Notes under the pieces: generated by a model
The model's database searches: none
Told to the model about the DNA's origin: nothing
The model's input: the letters and a program-made list of their open reading frames with translations, nothing else
Shown here: one piece after another, positions 8,231-16,802 of the stretch
Layout: every line of letters starts with the position of its first letter
Position numbering within the stretch: the first letter of the stretch is position 1
Made by a program: the position numbers and the translations under genes
NCBI GenBank assembly: GCA_017467185.1
Contig: JAFTSS010000050.1
Span: forward strand, 1 to 32,929
Source of the DNA: Paludibacteraceae bacterium
Lineage (GTDB): Bacteria > Bacteroidota > Bacteroidia > Bacteroidales > Paludibacteraceae
Direction: 5' to 3'
Length of the DNA: 32,929 bases

Positions 8231-9499
8231 ATGCAACCATTAGCAGAACGACTACGTCCACGTACGTTAGATGATTATATAGGTCAATCACATTTGGTTG
8301 GTCAAGGTGCCATTCTCCGTCAAATGATTGAGAGTGGCAATGTGTCGTCGTTCATATTGTGGGGACCTCCAGGTGTAGGTAAAACATCGTTAGCACGTAT
8401 AATAGCCAATGTATTAGAACGTCCGTTTTTTACTTTGAGTGCTGTTACTTCAGGTGTAAAAGATGTGCGCGAAGTGATTGAAAAAGCTAAACAATCTACA
8501 TTCTTCTCGCAAGCTAATCCTATTTTGTTTATTGATGAAATTCATCGTTTTAGCAAATCGCAACAAGACTCTTTATTAGGGGCTGTAGAGAATGGAACAG
8601 TTACATTGATTGGTGCAACAACCGAAAATCCATCGTTTGAGGTAATCACACCTCTACTCTCTCGTTGCCAAGTTTATGTGTTGAAATCATTGGAAGTTGC
8701 CGATTTAGAAAAACTGACACAACGAGCATTTACCACTGACATTGAATTGAGCAAACGTGAGGTTGATTTGCAAGAGACTGAGGCTATGTTTAGATATTCG
8801 GGAGGAGATGCACGCAAATTGCTCAATATAATAGAGATATTGCATAATGCACAACCAGAAGGGCGACTTATGATAAATAACGATGTCGTAACTGCACGCC
8901 TACAACAAAATCCTTTGGCTTACGACAAAAACGGAGAGTTGCATTACGACATAATTTCGGCATTTATTAAAAGTATTCGTGGTTCTGACCCTGATGCTGC
9001 TATATATTGGTTGGCTCGTATGATTGCCGCTGGTGAAGACCCTAAGTTTATTGCACGCCGTTTAGTTATTTCAGCATCAGAAGATATTGGTCTTGCTAAT
9101 CCTAATGCCCTGCTTTTAGCAAATGCTTGTTTTGACACTATACATAAAATAGGTTGGCCCGAAGGTAGAATACCGCTTGCCGAAACTACAATATATTTAG
9201 CTACATCGCCAAAAAGCAACTCGGCATATATGGCTATAAATAATGCTTTAGAGTTGGTTGAAGAGACTGGAAATTTGCCCGTGCCACTACATTTGAGAAA
9301 TGCTCCAACAAAATTGATGAAAGAGTTGAATTATGGTAAGGAATATCAATATGCACATGATTTTCCAAATCATTTTGTTGCACAACAATATATGCCTGAT
9401 GCCTTACAAGGCAAGAAATTATGGGAGGCACAACCCAACCCAGCTGAAAATAAAATGGATGAATTGATGAAAAAACTTTGGCAAAATGGGAAAAACTAA
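8231..9499 (+). CDS. rarA: Replication-associated recombination protein A (RarA/MgsA AAA+ ATPase)
   Basis: The 422-residue product has the AAA+ core: Walker A GPPGVGKT at 45-52, Walker B ILFIDEIH at 98-105, sensor GATTENPSFEV, and the C-terminal RarA-specific region with ISAFIKSIRGSDPDAAIYWLARM, the tetramerisation segment. RarA acts at stalled forks, clearing or remodelling single-strand DNA ends with SSB and RecA partners. The product starts MQPLAERLRPRTLDDYIGQ, the normal family N terminus, so the ATG at 8231 is secure. The 3' end overlaps the following histidine-kinase gene by 14 bases. Confidence 0.96.
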   Translation: MQPLAERLRPRTLDDYIGQSHLVGQGAILRQMIESGNVSSFILWGPPGVGKTSLARIIANVLERPFFTLSAVTSGVKDVREVIEKAKQSTFFSQANPILFIDEIHRFSKSQQDSLLGAVENGTVTLIGATTENPSFEVITPLLSRCQVYVLKSLEVADLEKLTQRAFTTDIELSKREVDLQETEAMFRYSGGDARKLLNIIEILHNAQPEGRLMINNDVVTARLQQNPLAYDKNGELHYDIISAFIKSIRGSDPDAAIYWLARMIAAGEDPKFIARRLVISASEDIGLANPNALLLANACFDTIHKIGWPEGRIPLAETTIYLATSPKSNSAYMAINNALELVEETGNLPVPLHLRNAPTKLMKELNYGKEYQYAHDFPNHFVAQQYMPDALQGKKLWEAQPNPAENKMDELMKKLWQNGKN

Positions 9500-10544
9500 A
9501 TTACGTGACACAATAACAATTGTTTCGATTTTTGGACTTGCAATCGCTTATATTTTAGTGATTGCAATAAATAATGTAATATACGAAGATAGAATATCTC
9601 TTCGTTTTATGCTTTATTGCTCGGCATACGGAGCGCCATTCATCATCATGGCTGGTATGTTCAACCAATACTTGGTTCGTTGGTGCAACAAACAAAAATG
9701 GATGCTACAACATGGACACATAACATCAGTTTTTCAATTGTTTTTTGCTATTTTTGTAGCTGTATTCTTCACAATATTTGCTTTTTTCATGTTTGATCCA
9801 AATGAACATGAGCATTTTACTGACACATTTAAAGAGACCTATTTTCAGATATCAATAATTGCTGACACTATGGTTAACTGCTTTATATTGATGTTAGCAA
9901 AATTTATTGATCAAGCTGAGGTTGTACAACGTCAAGAACAACACATTAAAGAGATAGAATCAGAAATACTACGCACTAAATATCAACAACTTAGAGCACA
10001 AGTCAATCCTCACTTTCTATTTAATTCTCTAAACATTTTAATATCACTTATCAACTCAAATCCTAATAAAGCGACAGAATTTACAAAACAATTGGCTTCT
10101 ATTTATCGTTATTTATTATCAAACGACAAACAAGATGTGGTTTTATTCTCTGAAGAACTTAAATTTGCTCAACAATATGCTAAAATATTAAACATTCGCT
10201 ATGGCGAAGGCATAAAAATCAACATTCCACCTATAACAGATGTTGCAGTTACATCAATGAGAATCATACCTACAGCATTGCAAATATTGATAGAAAATGC
10301 TGTTAAACATAATATTATATCAACAACTAACCCACTAACAATCAATATTGTTATAGATAACAATAAAGTAATAGTTACAAACAACGTTGCGCCTCGCCCA
10401 ATACCAGCCGACTCTACAGGCTTAGGACTTAAGGGGTTACACGAAAAATATAAAATTATAGCAAATAAAGATATAGAAATCAAACAAACTGATACAACAT
10501 TCAGTGTGATTATACCATTATTAACTCGACAAGAAATTGGATAA
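9486..10544 (+). CDS. LytS/YpdA-type membrane sensor histidine kinase
   Basis: The 352-residue product has four predicted membrane helices (about 9-30, 42-58, 82-104, 121-140), a coiled linker (143-170), then a His_kinase (PF06580) domain with the phospho-acceptor H176 in NPHFLFNSLN and an ATPase domain containing the N-box IENAVKHN and GLGLKGLHEKY. It lacks a large periplasmic sensor domain, so the stimulus may be sensed within the membrane. It is 3 bases from the LytTR regulator gene, its evident partner. Coupling to rarA through a 14-base overlap is by position only. Confidence 0.92.
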   Translation: MGKTKLRDTITIVSIFGLAIAYILVIAINNVIYEDRISLRFMLYCSAYGAPFIIMAGMFNQYLVRWCNKQKWMLQHGHITSVFQLFFAIFVAVFFTIFAFFMFDPNEHEHFTDTFKETYFQISIIADTMVNCFILMLAKFIDQAEVVQRQEQHIKEIESEILRTKYQQLRAQVNPHFLFNSLNILISLINSNPNKATEFTKQLASIYRYLLSNDKQDVVLFSEELKFAQQYAKILNIRYGEGIKINIPPITDVAVTSMRIIPTALQILIENAVKHNIISTTNPLTINIVIDNNKVIVTNNVAPRPIPADSTGLGLKGLHEKYKIIANKDIEIKQTDTTFSVIIPLLTRQEIG

Positions 10545-10547
10545 TTT

Positions 10548-11369
10548 ATGAGATATTTAATTATAGAGGACGAACCTCTTGCTCAAGAAGAGTTAGTGAG
10601 AATGTTAAAAGCACTTGACCCTAATTTTATGCTCTTAGCATCTATTGATTCTGTAAAACAATCAATTGAATGGTTCAATACAAACGAACAACCTGATATT
10701 GTCTTTATGGACATTCACCTATCGGACAATATTTGTTTCGAAATTTTCAATAAAGTTGAAATAACTGCACCTGTGATATTCACCACTGCATACGACCAAT
10801 ATGCAATAGAAGCATTCAAAACTAATGGTATTGCTTATTTATTAAAACCAATAGAAGAAGATGAATTGATTGCTGCGTTAAAAAAATTCCGCACACTAAC
10901 AAATACTAATATTGAATTATCAAACATTCACACACAGATACAACAACTTTCAACTCTCAACTCTCTTGTACAGACGCAATATATTGCGTCTCTACCATCA
11001 AACCTTAACTCATATAAAGAACGTGTATTAGCCAAAGTGGGCGACAACTACCAACACGTAGCTATGCAAGATGTTGCTTATTTCTATAGCGAAGACCACT
11101 ATACTTTTGTTGCAACTAAAGATAAACAACGTTACATCATAAATTATACACTTGACACACTTGTCGAACAAATAAATCCACAACAATTTTTCCGAATTTC
11201 ACGCCAATTCATAGTAAACATCAATGCAATAAACAATATTTCAAAACATTTTAATGGTCGCTTAAAAATAACAGTAACCCCTTCATTCTCAGAAGATATT
11301 TATGTTTCACGCAACAGAGTTCAAACTTTTCTTGCTTGGCTAGATGGTGAAACCATTGCAGTTCAGTAG
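10548..11369 (+). CDS. LytTR-family response regulator
   Basis: The 273-residue product has a receiver domain (1-118; acidic pair E7/D8, phospho-acceptor D55 in FMDIHL, T80, K100) and a LytTR DNA-binding domain (about 158-268; AKVGDNYQHVAMQDVAYFYSE split, FFRISRQFIVNINAI). The linker between them (about residues 134-149) is encoded by a CAACTCT word repeat followed by the dispersed palindrome at 10972-10991, which reads QTQYIAS. The two domains keep frame across this insert, so the gene is intact. It is the cognate partner of the upstream kinase. Confidence 0.93.
   Translation: MRYLIIEDEPLAQEELVRMLKALDPNFMLLASIDSVKQSIEWFNTNEQPDIVFMDIHLSDNICFEIFNKVEITAPVIFTTAYDQYAIEAFKTNGIAYLLKPIEEDELIAALKKFRTLTNTNIELSNIHTQIQQLSTLNSLVQTQYIASLPSNLNSYKERVLAKVGDNYQHVAMQDVAYFYSEDHYTFVATKDKQRYIINYTLDTLVEQINPQQFFRISRQFIVNINAINNISKHFNGRLKITVTPSFSEDIYVSRNRVQTFLAWLDGETIAVQ
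10949..10995 (+). repeat. In-frame palindromic element inside the LytTR regulator gene
   Basis: The perfect 20-bp palindrome AGACGCAATATATTGCGTCT at 10972-10991 is preceded by CAACTCTCAACTCTC. The same palindrome lies in another gene at 31287 and, degenerate, at 2725. It codes for the interdomain linker, where an insertion would be tolerated. Confidence 0.85.
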
Positions 11370-11420
11370 GCAAAAACTACCATTCGTCAGAATTCACTTT
11401 CATGAATCTATAAATAATAG

Positions 11421-11532
11421 TAAATTTGCAGTGTAAAAGAAAGCACTGCTGTGAAGCATCGCAAATAAATAAACAATTTAGGTTTTAGGTAATAATCAAA
11501 ATCCTGCAACAATATGTTGCGGGATTTTTTTT
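11421..11532 (+). ncRNA. Candidate small transcript: promoter and terminator with no ORF
   Basis: TAAATTTG at 11421-11428 is a good -7 box, though no clear -33 TTTG is present. About 100 bases downstream lies a strong terminator. Between them GCAGTG pairs with CACTGC around a 10-base loop (11428-11449). No ORF of useful length exists. It could be an sRNA or a remnant leader; I do not recognise an Rfam family. Confidence 0.4.
11500..11532 (+). terminator. Rho-independent terminator
   Basis: AATCCTGCAAC (11500-11510) pairs with GTTGCGGGATT (11516-11526), one G-T wobble, followed by eight T residues. Confidence 0.88.
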
Positions 11533-11566
11533 ATCAAAATATAAATCATATATAAAAATATTTTTG

Positions 11567-11574
11567 TACCTTTG
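11567..11574 (+). promoter_or_regulatory. Promoter -7 box for ispE
   Basis: TACCTTTG at 11567-11574 fits TAnnTTTG; the -33 element is not clear. The transcript leader contains the word-repeat hairpin at 11583-11676. Confidence 0.6.
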
Positions 11575-11582
11575 CCAAATAA

Positions 11583-11676
11583 AAGTTGAGAGTTGAAAGT
11601 TGAGAGTTAAAAGTTACTATGTAGCATTAAACTTAAAAACTCTAAACTATAATCTCTAAACTCTAAACTCTAAACT
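11583..11676 (+). repeat. Word-repeat hairpin in the ispE leader
   Basis: AGTTGAGAGTTGAAAGTT... (11583 on) is largely complementary to AACTTAAAAACTCTAAACT...CTCTAAACTCTAAACT (about 11630-11675, named in parts). The right arm is a 7-nt CTCTAAA tandem that runs into the ATG at 11677. Confidence 0.65.
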
Positions 11677-12489
11677 ATGATTACATTTCCAAATGCAAAA
11701 ATAAATATAGGGCTAAACATTACAGAAAAACGCAGTGATGGTTACCACAATTTAGAAACTATATTCTACCCTATTGACTTGTGCGATTCTTTAGAATTTG
11801 TACAAAACGACGAAACTCAATTTAATTGTACAGGATTAAAAATAGAAGGTGAACCAGAAAATAATTTAATACTTAAGGCATACAAACAACTAAAAGAAGA
11901 ATTTAATTTACCAAACATTGATATTCATTTACATAAAGCTATCCCAATGGGTGCTGGTTTAGGTGGAGGCTCGGCAGATGCTGCATTTATGCTAAAAATG
12001 CTAAATGATGAATTCAAATTAAGTTTATCTTCACAAGAATTGGAACAAAAAGCAGCTAAATTAGGTGCTGATTGTGCATTCTTCATCAAAAACAAACCTA
12101 CTTTAGCAAAAGGTATAGGTAATATATTTGAACCAACAACCATAAATTTATCAGGTTACCACATTGTTTTAATTAAACCAGAAGTGCATGTTTCGACAGC
12201 CGAAGCATACGGAGGATGCAAACCTCAACGTTGGACTACTCCACTTGAAGAGGCTATAAAACGTCCTATCTCAGAATGGAAAAATTGCATATTCAATGAT
12301 TTTGAAAAAACAGTATTTATAGCTCATCCCGAATTGGCTGAAATAAAAGATATGTTGTACAACGAAGGTGCCGTTTATGCTGCGATGTCAGGCTCTGGTT
12401 CTACTATTTATGGGTTATTTGAAAATGCAATAATCAATAATTTCACGACTAAAGTGAAATCGCAAGTTTATTGTCTTGATTTAAAATGA
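11677..12489 (+). CDS. ispE: 4-(cytidine 5'-diphospho)-2-C-methyl-D-erythritol kinase
   Basis: The 270-residue GHMP kinase has the N-terminal substrate segment AKINIGLNITEKRSDGYHN, the ATP-binding motif PMGAGLGGGSADAA at 90-103 and the C-terminal AAMSGSGSTIYGLF near 235-248. It phosphorylates CDP-ME in the MEP isoprenoid pathway. Length matches the family. The next two genes follow closely (7-base gap, then a 4-base overlap), so ispE, the thioesterase gene and yraN probably share a transcript. Confidence 0.96.
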   Translation: MITFPNAKINIGLNITEKRSDGYHNLETIFYPIDLCDSLEFVQNDETQFNCTGLKIEGEPENNLILKAYKQLKEEFNLPNIDIHLHKAIPMGAGLGGGSADAAFMLKMLNDEFKLSLSSQELEQKAAKLGADCAFFIKNKPTLAKGIGNIFEPTTINLSGYHIVLIKPEVHVSTAEAYGGCKPQRWTTPLEEAIKRPISEWKNCIFNDFEKTVFIAHPELAEIKDMLYNEGAVYAAMSGSGSTIYGLFENAIINNFTTKVKSQVYCLDLK

Positions 12490-12496
12490 TTAAAAG

Positions 12497-13228
12497 ATGA
12501 CTAATACTTTTGACTTCTATATATATCCACGCGAAGCTGATGCATCAAAACGTCTATCACTACAAAATATCGGTGCTTTTATACTAGACGCGGCTGGTAT
12601 GGCTGCAAAAGCACGTGGATTTGGAATGGACTATATGCACGAACATGGATTGGCGTGGGTTACAAGTCGTATGGCTATTGAGATGAAAGAATATCCTCGT
12701 GAATATGAAACTATCAGCATAGAAACTTGGGTCGAAGATTGTAGTTCAATATTTTCAACTCGTAATTTTTTAATCTTTAATAGCAACAAAGAGGTTATTG
12801 GTCAAGCTTCTACCCTATGGTCGATGATTGATTTCAAGACTCGCAAAATGGTAGATTTATTGAAAACTACCAATTTGGCAGATCATGTAATAACTACACA
12901 AAATGTGTTATTTACAATGAACAAGCCCAAACGTGTAGATTATAAGGGAGAAGACGAACCTACCTACATTCACAAAGTAGTTGTGAGCGACATTGATATG
13001 AATCAACACGTAAATTCAATGAAATATTTGCAATGGGCAATAGATACTCTTTCGCTTGACGAAATAATGAACACTACGATTAAGCGTTTGGATATAAACT
13101 ATTTGAGAGAGGCTTTATATAATCAAAACATTGCTGTATATAGTACTACAAAAGAAAATCTCAAACGCTTTGAACTACGTAACGAAGAGGGTGTTGCTTG
13201 CTGTAAAATAGAATTGACCTTAGTATGA
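12497..13228 (+). CDS. Acyl-ACP thioesterase (FatA-like double hot-dog)
   Basis: The 243-residue product has two hot-dog halves. The first carries MDYMHEHGLAWVTSRMAIEM and the second the catalytic-region signature VSDIDMNQHVNSMKYLQWAID (Asp, Asn and His typical of PF01643). It releases free fatty acids from acyl-ACP in the cytosol. Start is fixed by the family N terminus at the ATG at 12497, 7 bases after ispE. Its 3' end overlaps the next gene by 4 bases (ATGA). Confidence 0.92.
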   Translation: MTNTFDFYIYPREADASKRLSLQNIGAFILDAAGMAAKARGFGMDYMHEHGLAWVTSRMAIEMKEYPREYETISIETWVEDCSSIFSTRNFLIFNSNKEVIGQASTLWSMIDFKTRKMVDLLKTTNLADHVITTQNVLFTMNKPKRVDYKGEDEPTYIHKVVVSDIDMNQHVNSMKYLQWAIDTLSLDEIMNTTIKRLDINYLREALYNQNIAVYSTTKENLKRFELRNEEGVACCKIELTLV

Positions 13229-13614
13229 CAAACGAAAAACAGAGTGACAAACGAAATGATTTTGGGCGACACTGCGAATTTATAGCTCGCACATACCTTG
13301 AACAACAAGGATATTTAATATTAGAAACAAATTGGCGCAGTGGGCATAAGGAGATTGATATAATCGCAAAAGAGGGAGAAATGCTGGTGATTGTAGAAGT
13401 TAAAGCTCGCAAGAATGAGAATTTTATGTTTGCCGAAGACGCTGTCAATGAAAAGAAAATTAGAAATTTAATAAGGGCAACACATAATTATATTTTACAG
13501 AAAGAAATTGATTGTGATGTGAGATTTGATATTATCACTATTATTTTGGGCAATAATGGTGAATATGAATTAAAGCATATAAAAGATGCTTTTGTTGCTG
13601 GAGTAAACGTCTAA
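13225..13614 (+). CDS. YraN family (UPF0102) predicted endonuclease-like protein
   Basis: The 129-residue product shows the restriction-endonuclease-like core seen in YraN: FGRHCEFIARTYLEQQGYLILETNWRSG (split), HKEIDIIAKEGEMLVIVEVKAR with the D/ExK pattern, and FDIITIIL. Function of the family is uncertain; a nuclease or DNA-repair role is suspected from the fold. It overlaps the thioesterase gene by ATGA and ends the operon. Confidence 0.9.
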   Translation: MTNEKQSDKRNDFGRHCEFIARTYLEQQGYLILETNWRSGHKEIDIIAKEGEMLVIVEVKARKNENFMFAEDAVNEKKIRNLIRATHNYILQKEIDCDVRFDIITIILGNNGEYELKHIKDAFVAGVNV

Positions 13615-13712
13615 AGATTGTATCGCTGCAAATCTTAAAAAATAAATTATAAAATACACTGTTTTTTATTAAAAACCGACGGGACAATGGTATATAACTG
13701 TCACCTAAAATC

Positions 13713-14327
13713 ATGAAAAAACTTTTTTACTCTTTCTTTGTGCTCATCGCTATGAGCTTAACTTTTGTTGCTTGCGACCAAAAAGAACCTGAACCTGAAC
13801 CAGAACCAGAACCAGAAATTCAATCAAATTGCAGTATTTTTAAAGCCCAATATGGCGTAGATAAACAAGGCGTCGTATATATATTCGAAATTTTCTCTAA
13901 TACTCTTGCTGTTAATGATGATATGACCGCAATCACAGGTTCCGGCGACGATTGCATGATTATGATGTATGCTTCAGCTGCTCAAGAAGATGGTTATCCT
14001 ACAGCAAAAGAATATAGTGTAATTGCACCTGAAGATTTAACAGAAGAATCTAACGATTGCGTAGTTGGTGGCATGGCTTATCAAGGACAACCAATTGGAA
14101 CATTCGCTTACGTTATTGAAAACGGACAAGCCGTAGATGGCCTTTTATGTACAGAGGGTTCTATCAAATTTGAAGGAAATGCAACAAAAGGCATCATGAC
14201 TGCTAAACTTAAATTTGAAAATTCACAAGGAGAAATTGTAGAAAGAGAATACATCTACAATGGAAAAATGAGTTTAGAAGAAATGCCAATGAATGCTCCT
14301 GTATCTAAAGTAAGAAGAATTAAATAA
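13713..14327 (+). CDS. Lipoprotein of unknown function
   Basis: The 204-residue product begins with a lipoprotein signal peptide (MKKLFYSFFVLIAMSLTFVAC, lipobox FVAC, Cys21), followed by an EPEPEPEPEPE spacer and an all-beta-looking domain with three further Cys-containing stretches (NCSIF, DDCMIMM, NDCVVGG). I do not recognise the family. The (EP) spacer is typical of surface-exposed or periplasmic Bacteroidetes lipoproteins. It is a single-gene unit ending in a terminator; no clear TAnnTTTG promoter was found upstream. Confidence 0.85.
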   Translation: MKKLFYSFFVLIAMSLTFVACDQKEPEPEPEPEPEIQSNCSIFKAQYGVDKQGVVYIFEIFSNTLAVNDDMTAITGSGDDCMIMMYASAAQEDGYPTAKEYSVIAPEDLTEESNDCVVGGMAYQGQPIGTFAYVIENGQAVDGLLCTEGSIKFEGNATKGIMTAKLKFENSQGEIVEREYIYNGKMSLEEMPMNAPVSKVRRIK

Positions 14328-14341
14328 AAAATCTCATTCAC

Positions 14342-14372
14342 AAAAAAGTCTCCAAAATGGAGACTTTTTTAA
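14342..14372 (+). terminator. Rho-independent terminator after the lipoprotein gene
   Basis: Perfect 12-bp stem AAAAAAGTCTCC (14342-14353) with GGAGACTTTTTT (14359-14370). Confidence 0.92.
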
Positions 14373-14558
14373 TATAATATGCTATTTTTACGATAAAAAC
14401 ACACCTTCTTTTTATGTTCTTTTATACCATTATTTAATCAAAAACGTCAAAATATTGCATTTCAAAAAAACACCACTAAAACCACACAAAACCATATCAC
14501 TATAAATCAACAACTTAAAACAAATATCAAAAATAATTCAAAAATAATTGCAAAAATA

Positions 14559-14590
14559 TTTGGTGGAATAGAAAAAATGTAGTAACTTTG
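14559..14590 (+). promoter_or_regulatory. Promoter for tRNA-Ser
   Basis: TTTG at 14559-14562 and TAACTTTG at 14583-14590, 20 bases apart, place transcription start a few bases before the tRNA. Confidence 0.8.
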
Positions 14591-14603
14591 CATCGCTTTT
14601 GAA

Positions 14604-14688
14604 GGAGAGATGGCAGAGTGGTCGATTGCAGCGGTCTTGAAAACCGCCGTACTGAGAGGTACCGGGGGTTCGAATCCCTCTCTCTCCG
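14604..14688 (+). tRNA. tRNA-Ser (anticodon TGA)
   Basis: Acceptor GGAGAGA pairs with TCTCTCC, anticodon arm GCGGT-CTTGAAA-ACCGC gives TGA, a long variable arm (CGTACTGAGAGGTACCG) marks class II, T arm GGGGG-TTCGAAT-CCCTC, discriminator G. CCA is not encoded. Confidence 0.95.
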
Positions 14689-14700
14689 CAAGGAAAAATA

Positions 14701-14731
14701 AATCAAGGATGCAACCTTGATTATTTTTTTA
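14701..14731 (+). terminator. Terminator or attenuator between tRNA-Ser and rpmE2
   Basis: AATCAAGG (14701-14708) pairs with CCTTGATT (14715-14722), then a T run. rpmE2 starts 31 bases later with no separate promoter visible, so partial read-through may supply its transcript. Confidence 0.75.
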
Positions 14732-14761
14732 TTAGTGCACTTTATAAAAAACTTTATTAAA

Positions 14762-15025
14762 ATGAAAAAAGGAATTCATCCAGAAAGCTATCGTCCCGTA
14801 GCATTCAAAGACATGTCAAACGAAGAAGTATTTATCTCTCGCTCAACTGTCGCTACGAAAGAAACCATCGAAATTGATGGGGTAACTTATCCTTTGGTGA
14901 AACTTGAAATCTCAAGTTCTTCTCACCCTTTCTACACTGGCAAAACTAAATTGGTTGACACTGCTGGTCGCGTAGATAAGTTCTTGAATCGTTACCAAAA
15001 CAGAACAAGCCGCAACAAAAAATAA
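14762..15025 (+). CDS. rpmE2: Ribosomal protein L31, type B (zinc-free)
   Basis: The 87-residue product [20 protein letters not shown]...[20 protein letters not shown]...YQNR is a type B L31 with no cysteine at the CxxC sites of the zinc form. The open frame extends to an ATG at 14717, but that would add 15 hydrophobic residues encoded by the terminator region; the family N terminus begins at the ATG at 14762. It is a structural protein of the 50S subunit. A terminator follows. Confidence 0.95.
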   Translation: MKKGIHPESYRPVAFKDMSNEEVFISRSTVATKETIEIDGVTYPLVKLEISSSSHPFYTGKTKLVDTAGRVDKFLNRYQNRTSRNKK

Positions 15026-15050
15026 TTGCTTGTTTGGACAAAATAGCACA

Positions 15051-15086
15051 AGCCTTGAAACTCAAAAAGTTTCGAGGCTTTTTTTA
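15051..15086 (+). terminator. Rho-independent terminator after rpmE2
   Basis: AGCCTTGAAACT (15051-15062) pairs with AGTTTCGAGGCT (15068-15079), one wobble, then seven T residues. Confidence 0.92.
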
Positions 15087-15116
15087 TTGATATATGGAGT
15101 TTTTTTTGTAACTTTG
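15087..15116 (+). promoter_or_regulatory. Promoter of the envelope cluster
   Basis: TTG at 15087-15089 and TAACTTTG at 15109-15116, spaced 19 bases. The leader to the ATG at 15190 is about 65 bases. Confidence 0.7.
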
Positions 15117-15189
15117 CAATAAATCAATGCACAACACATAGAACACAACATACAACTGCTACATTACTAATAATCAACCTATTACACTT

Positions 15190-15945
15190 ATGCATATAAA
15201 ACATCATATCCTCATTTTCTTTACAACTCTACTATCTTTCGCCTGTTCGGCGCAAGAAACGATAGATTATACCAATTTTTTCAAATTACGTGACTATCCT
15301 AAATCATTACTCTACATGAAATTAGGATATGAAAATACTCAAATAAATAGTTCAATGTTCAATACCGAAATGGTTGGAATTTTCACTCCCGACGATTGGA
15401 TTGACATTTATGGAGGATTTCATGTTTCTTCTCGCAATCTATATCAATTAGCCGCCCGAGGCGATTTCAAATGGTGGGTAGGCAAAACAAGAAACATTGC
15501 TCTCAGAAATCAATATACATATAGTGTATATGCAAAAGACAATCTGCAAAATTTCAACATGTCGTTAATGCTTGTTTACGACCAAGAACATTTATATGCT
15601 GCGTTCGGTGGATATGCCCAATTTTTCACTAACCTATTTCTGTCCGAAGGTGCTCAACGTACATATATTTGGGAACCAGGATTAGCATACGATTTTCGAA
15701 CAAGAATATTCAAAAAATCGCATGTATGGAATTTGGGTCTGCAAGTAACAAATATTCGCCACTTTTTAGTCGAACGTTCTTACTCCCCTAATTTTATAAT
15801 TAATGGTAATTACAGAATAGGTGGAGAAAACGAAGACCACCTAAACCTAATGCTCGAAGCAGGGTTTCAACCAAGCGGAATATTACACATTGTAGCAAAT
15901 TATTATTCATTCTTTTTTAATGTAGGTATAACATGCAGAATTTAA
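15190..15945 (+). CDS. Exported beta-barrel-like protein of unknown function
   Basis: The 251-residue product has an N-terminal signal peptide (MHIKHHILIFFTTLLSFACSAQ). The rest alternates aromatic and polar residues in short strands (YMKLGYENTQ, IDIYGGFHVSS, NIALRNQYTYSVY, LYAAFGGYAQFF, LGLQVTNIRHF, LNLMLEAGFQ, FFFNVGITCRI), as in a small outer-membrane beta-barrel. I do not recognise a named family. The Cys in FACS could be a weak lipobox, but cleavage after SAQ is more likely. It is first in a cluster with tight spacing and overlaps the next gene by 13 bases. Confidence 0.75.
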   Translation: MHIKHHILIFFTTLLSFACSAQETIDYTNFFKLRDYPKSLLYMKLGYENTQINSSMFNTEMVGIFTPDDWIDIYGGFHVSSRNLYQLAARGDFKWWVGKTRNIALRNQYTYSVYAKDNLQNFNMSLMLVYDQEHLYAAFGGYAQFFTNLFLSEGAQRTYIWEPGLAYDFRTRIFKKSHVWNLGLQVTNIRHFLVERSYSPNFIINGNYRIGGENEDHLNLMLEAGFQPSGILHIVANYYSFFFNVGITCRI

Positions 15946-16802
15946 AATATATTATTGCGTCAATTATTACTGTAACATTTTTTGTCGCTTGCGACAAATA
16001 TGACATACAAGGCTTTTTTGTATCACCAAGTAAAGAACGTGTGAACGAACGTTTTGAACAATCAATGGCATACAATGAACAACATCAAAATGATACTCTC
16101 ATCACTACAAATCAAGAAGAATATTTATTTTACACCGCTGCAGATGTACATGTAAAAACAACCGCAGAACATTTGGCTAAATACATCGACATTGCCAAAA
16201 GTGATGAAAAATCGTTATTCACAACCATACTTGGCGACATAACTGACCAGAAAAAAGGATTATTCATTGCTCACGACACTATTGAAAATCACAAAGATAA
16301 TTCTATAGTTCGAGTTTTAGCTGGTAATCACGACATCTATTTTGACCAATGGTCAGAATATTACGAATTATTTGGTAGCAGTACCTACTATTTCGTAGTA
16401 AAAACGCCAACAGCAAGCGATTTATTTATTGCCTTAGATAGCAGTTGTGGCTCTTTAGGAAAAAAACAAATGGATTGGTTGCAACAAATTTTAGAAGAAA
16501 AACGTCCACAACATCGCCACTGCATTATTATGACCCACACTCACTTCTTCGATCGCGACATGAGTCAATTCCCAACAGGCAATTTCTCTGTTGAAGAAAC
16601 AGCTATGCTAACAAACTTATTTACAAAGAATAATGTAAATTTAGTAATAAGTGGTCATGACCATCACAACGAAACTTATAATTTTAATGGCGTCCAATAT
16701 CTTGTCCTCGACGATATACAAGATTTAGACCCTGAACCTACCTACTTCGTTGTTGATGTAAAAAAAGATACAATAACATTTGAACGTACTCTCCTCAAAT
16801 GA
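15933..16802 (+). CDS. Calcineurin-like metallophosphoesterase lipoprotein
   Basis: The 289-residue product has a lipoprotein signal (lipobox FVAC, Cys20) and the metallophosphoesterase motifs in order: D71xH73, GDITD (D102), GNHD (131-134), MTHTHF (H202/H204) and GHDHH (H242, H244). These form a two-metal site for phosphoester hydrolysis; the substrate is unknown. The lipid anchor and export signal place it in the periplasm or on the outer membrane. It overlaps its upstream neighbour by 13 bases and the Nudix gene by 4 bases. Confidence 0.9.
   Translation: MQNLKYIIASIITVTFFVACDKYDIQGFFVSPSKERVNERFEQSMAYNEQHQNDTLITTNQEEYLFYTAADVHVKTTAEHLAKYIDIAKSDEKSLFTTILGDITDQKKGLFIAHDTIENHKDNSIVRVLAGNHDIYFDQWSEYYELFGSSTYYFVVKTPTASDLFIALDSSCGSLGKKQMDWLQQILEEKRPQHRHCIIMTHTHFFDRDMSQFPTGNFSVEETAMLTNLFTKNNVNLVISGHDHHNETYNFNGVQYLVLDDIQDLDPEPTYFVVDVKKDTITFERTLLK

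Noticed and set aside
14717-14761. Longer L31 start
   Set aside because: The added residues are encoded by the terminator stem and T run and are absent from the family.
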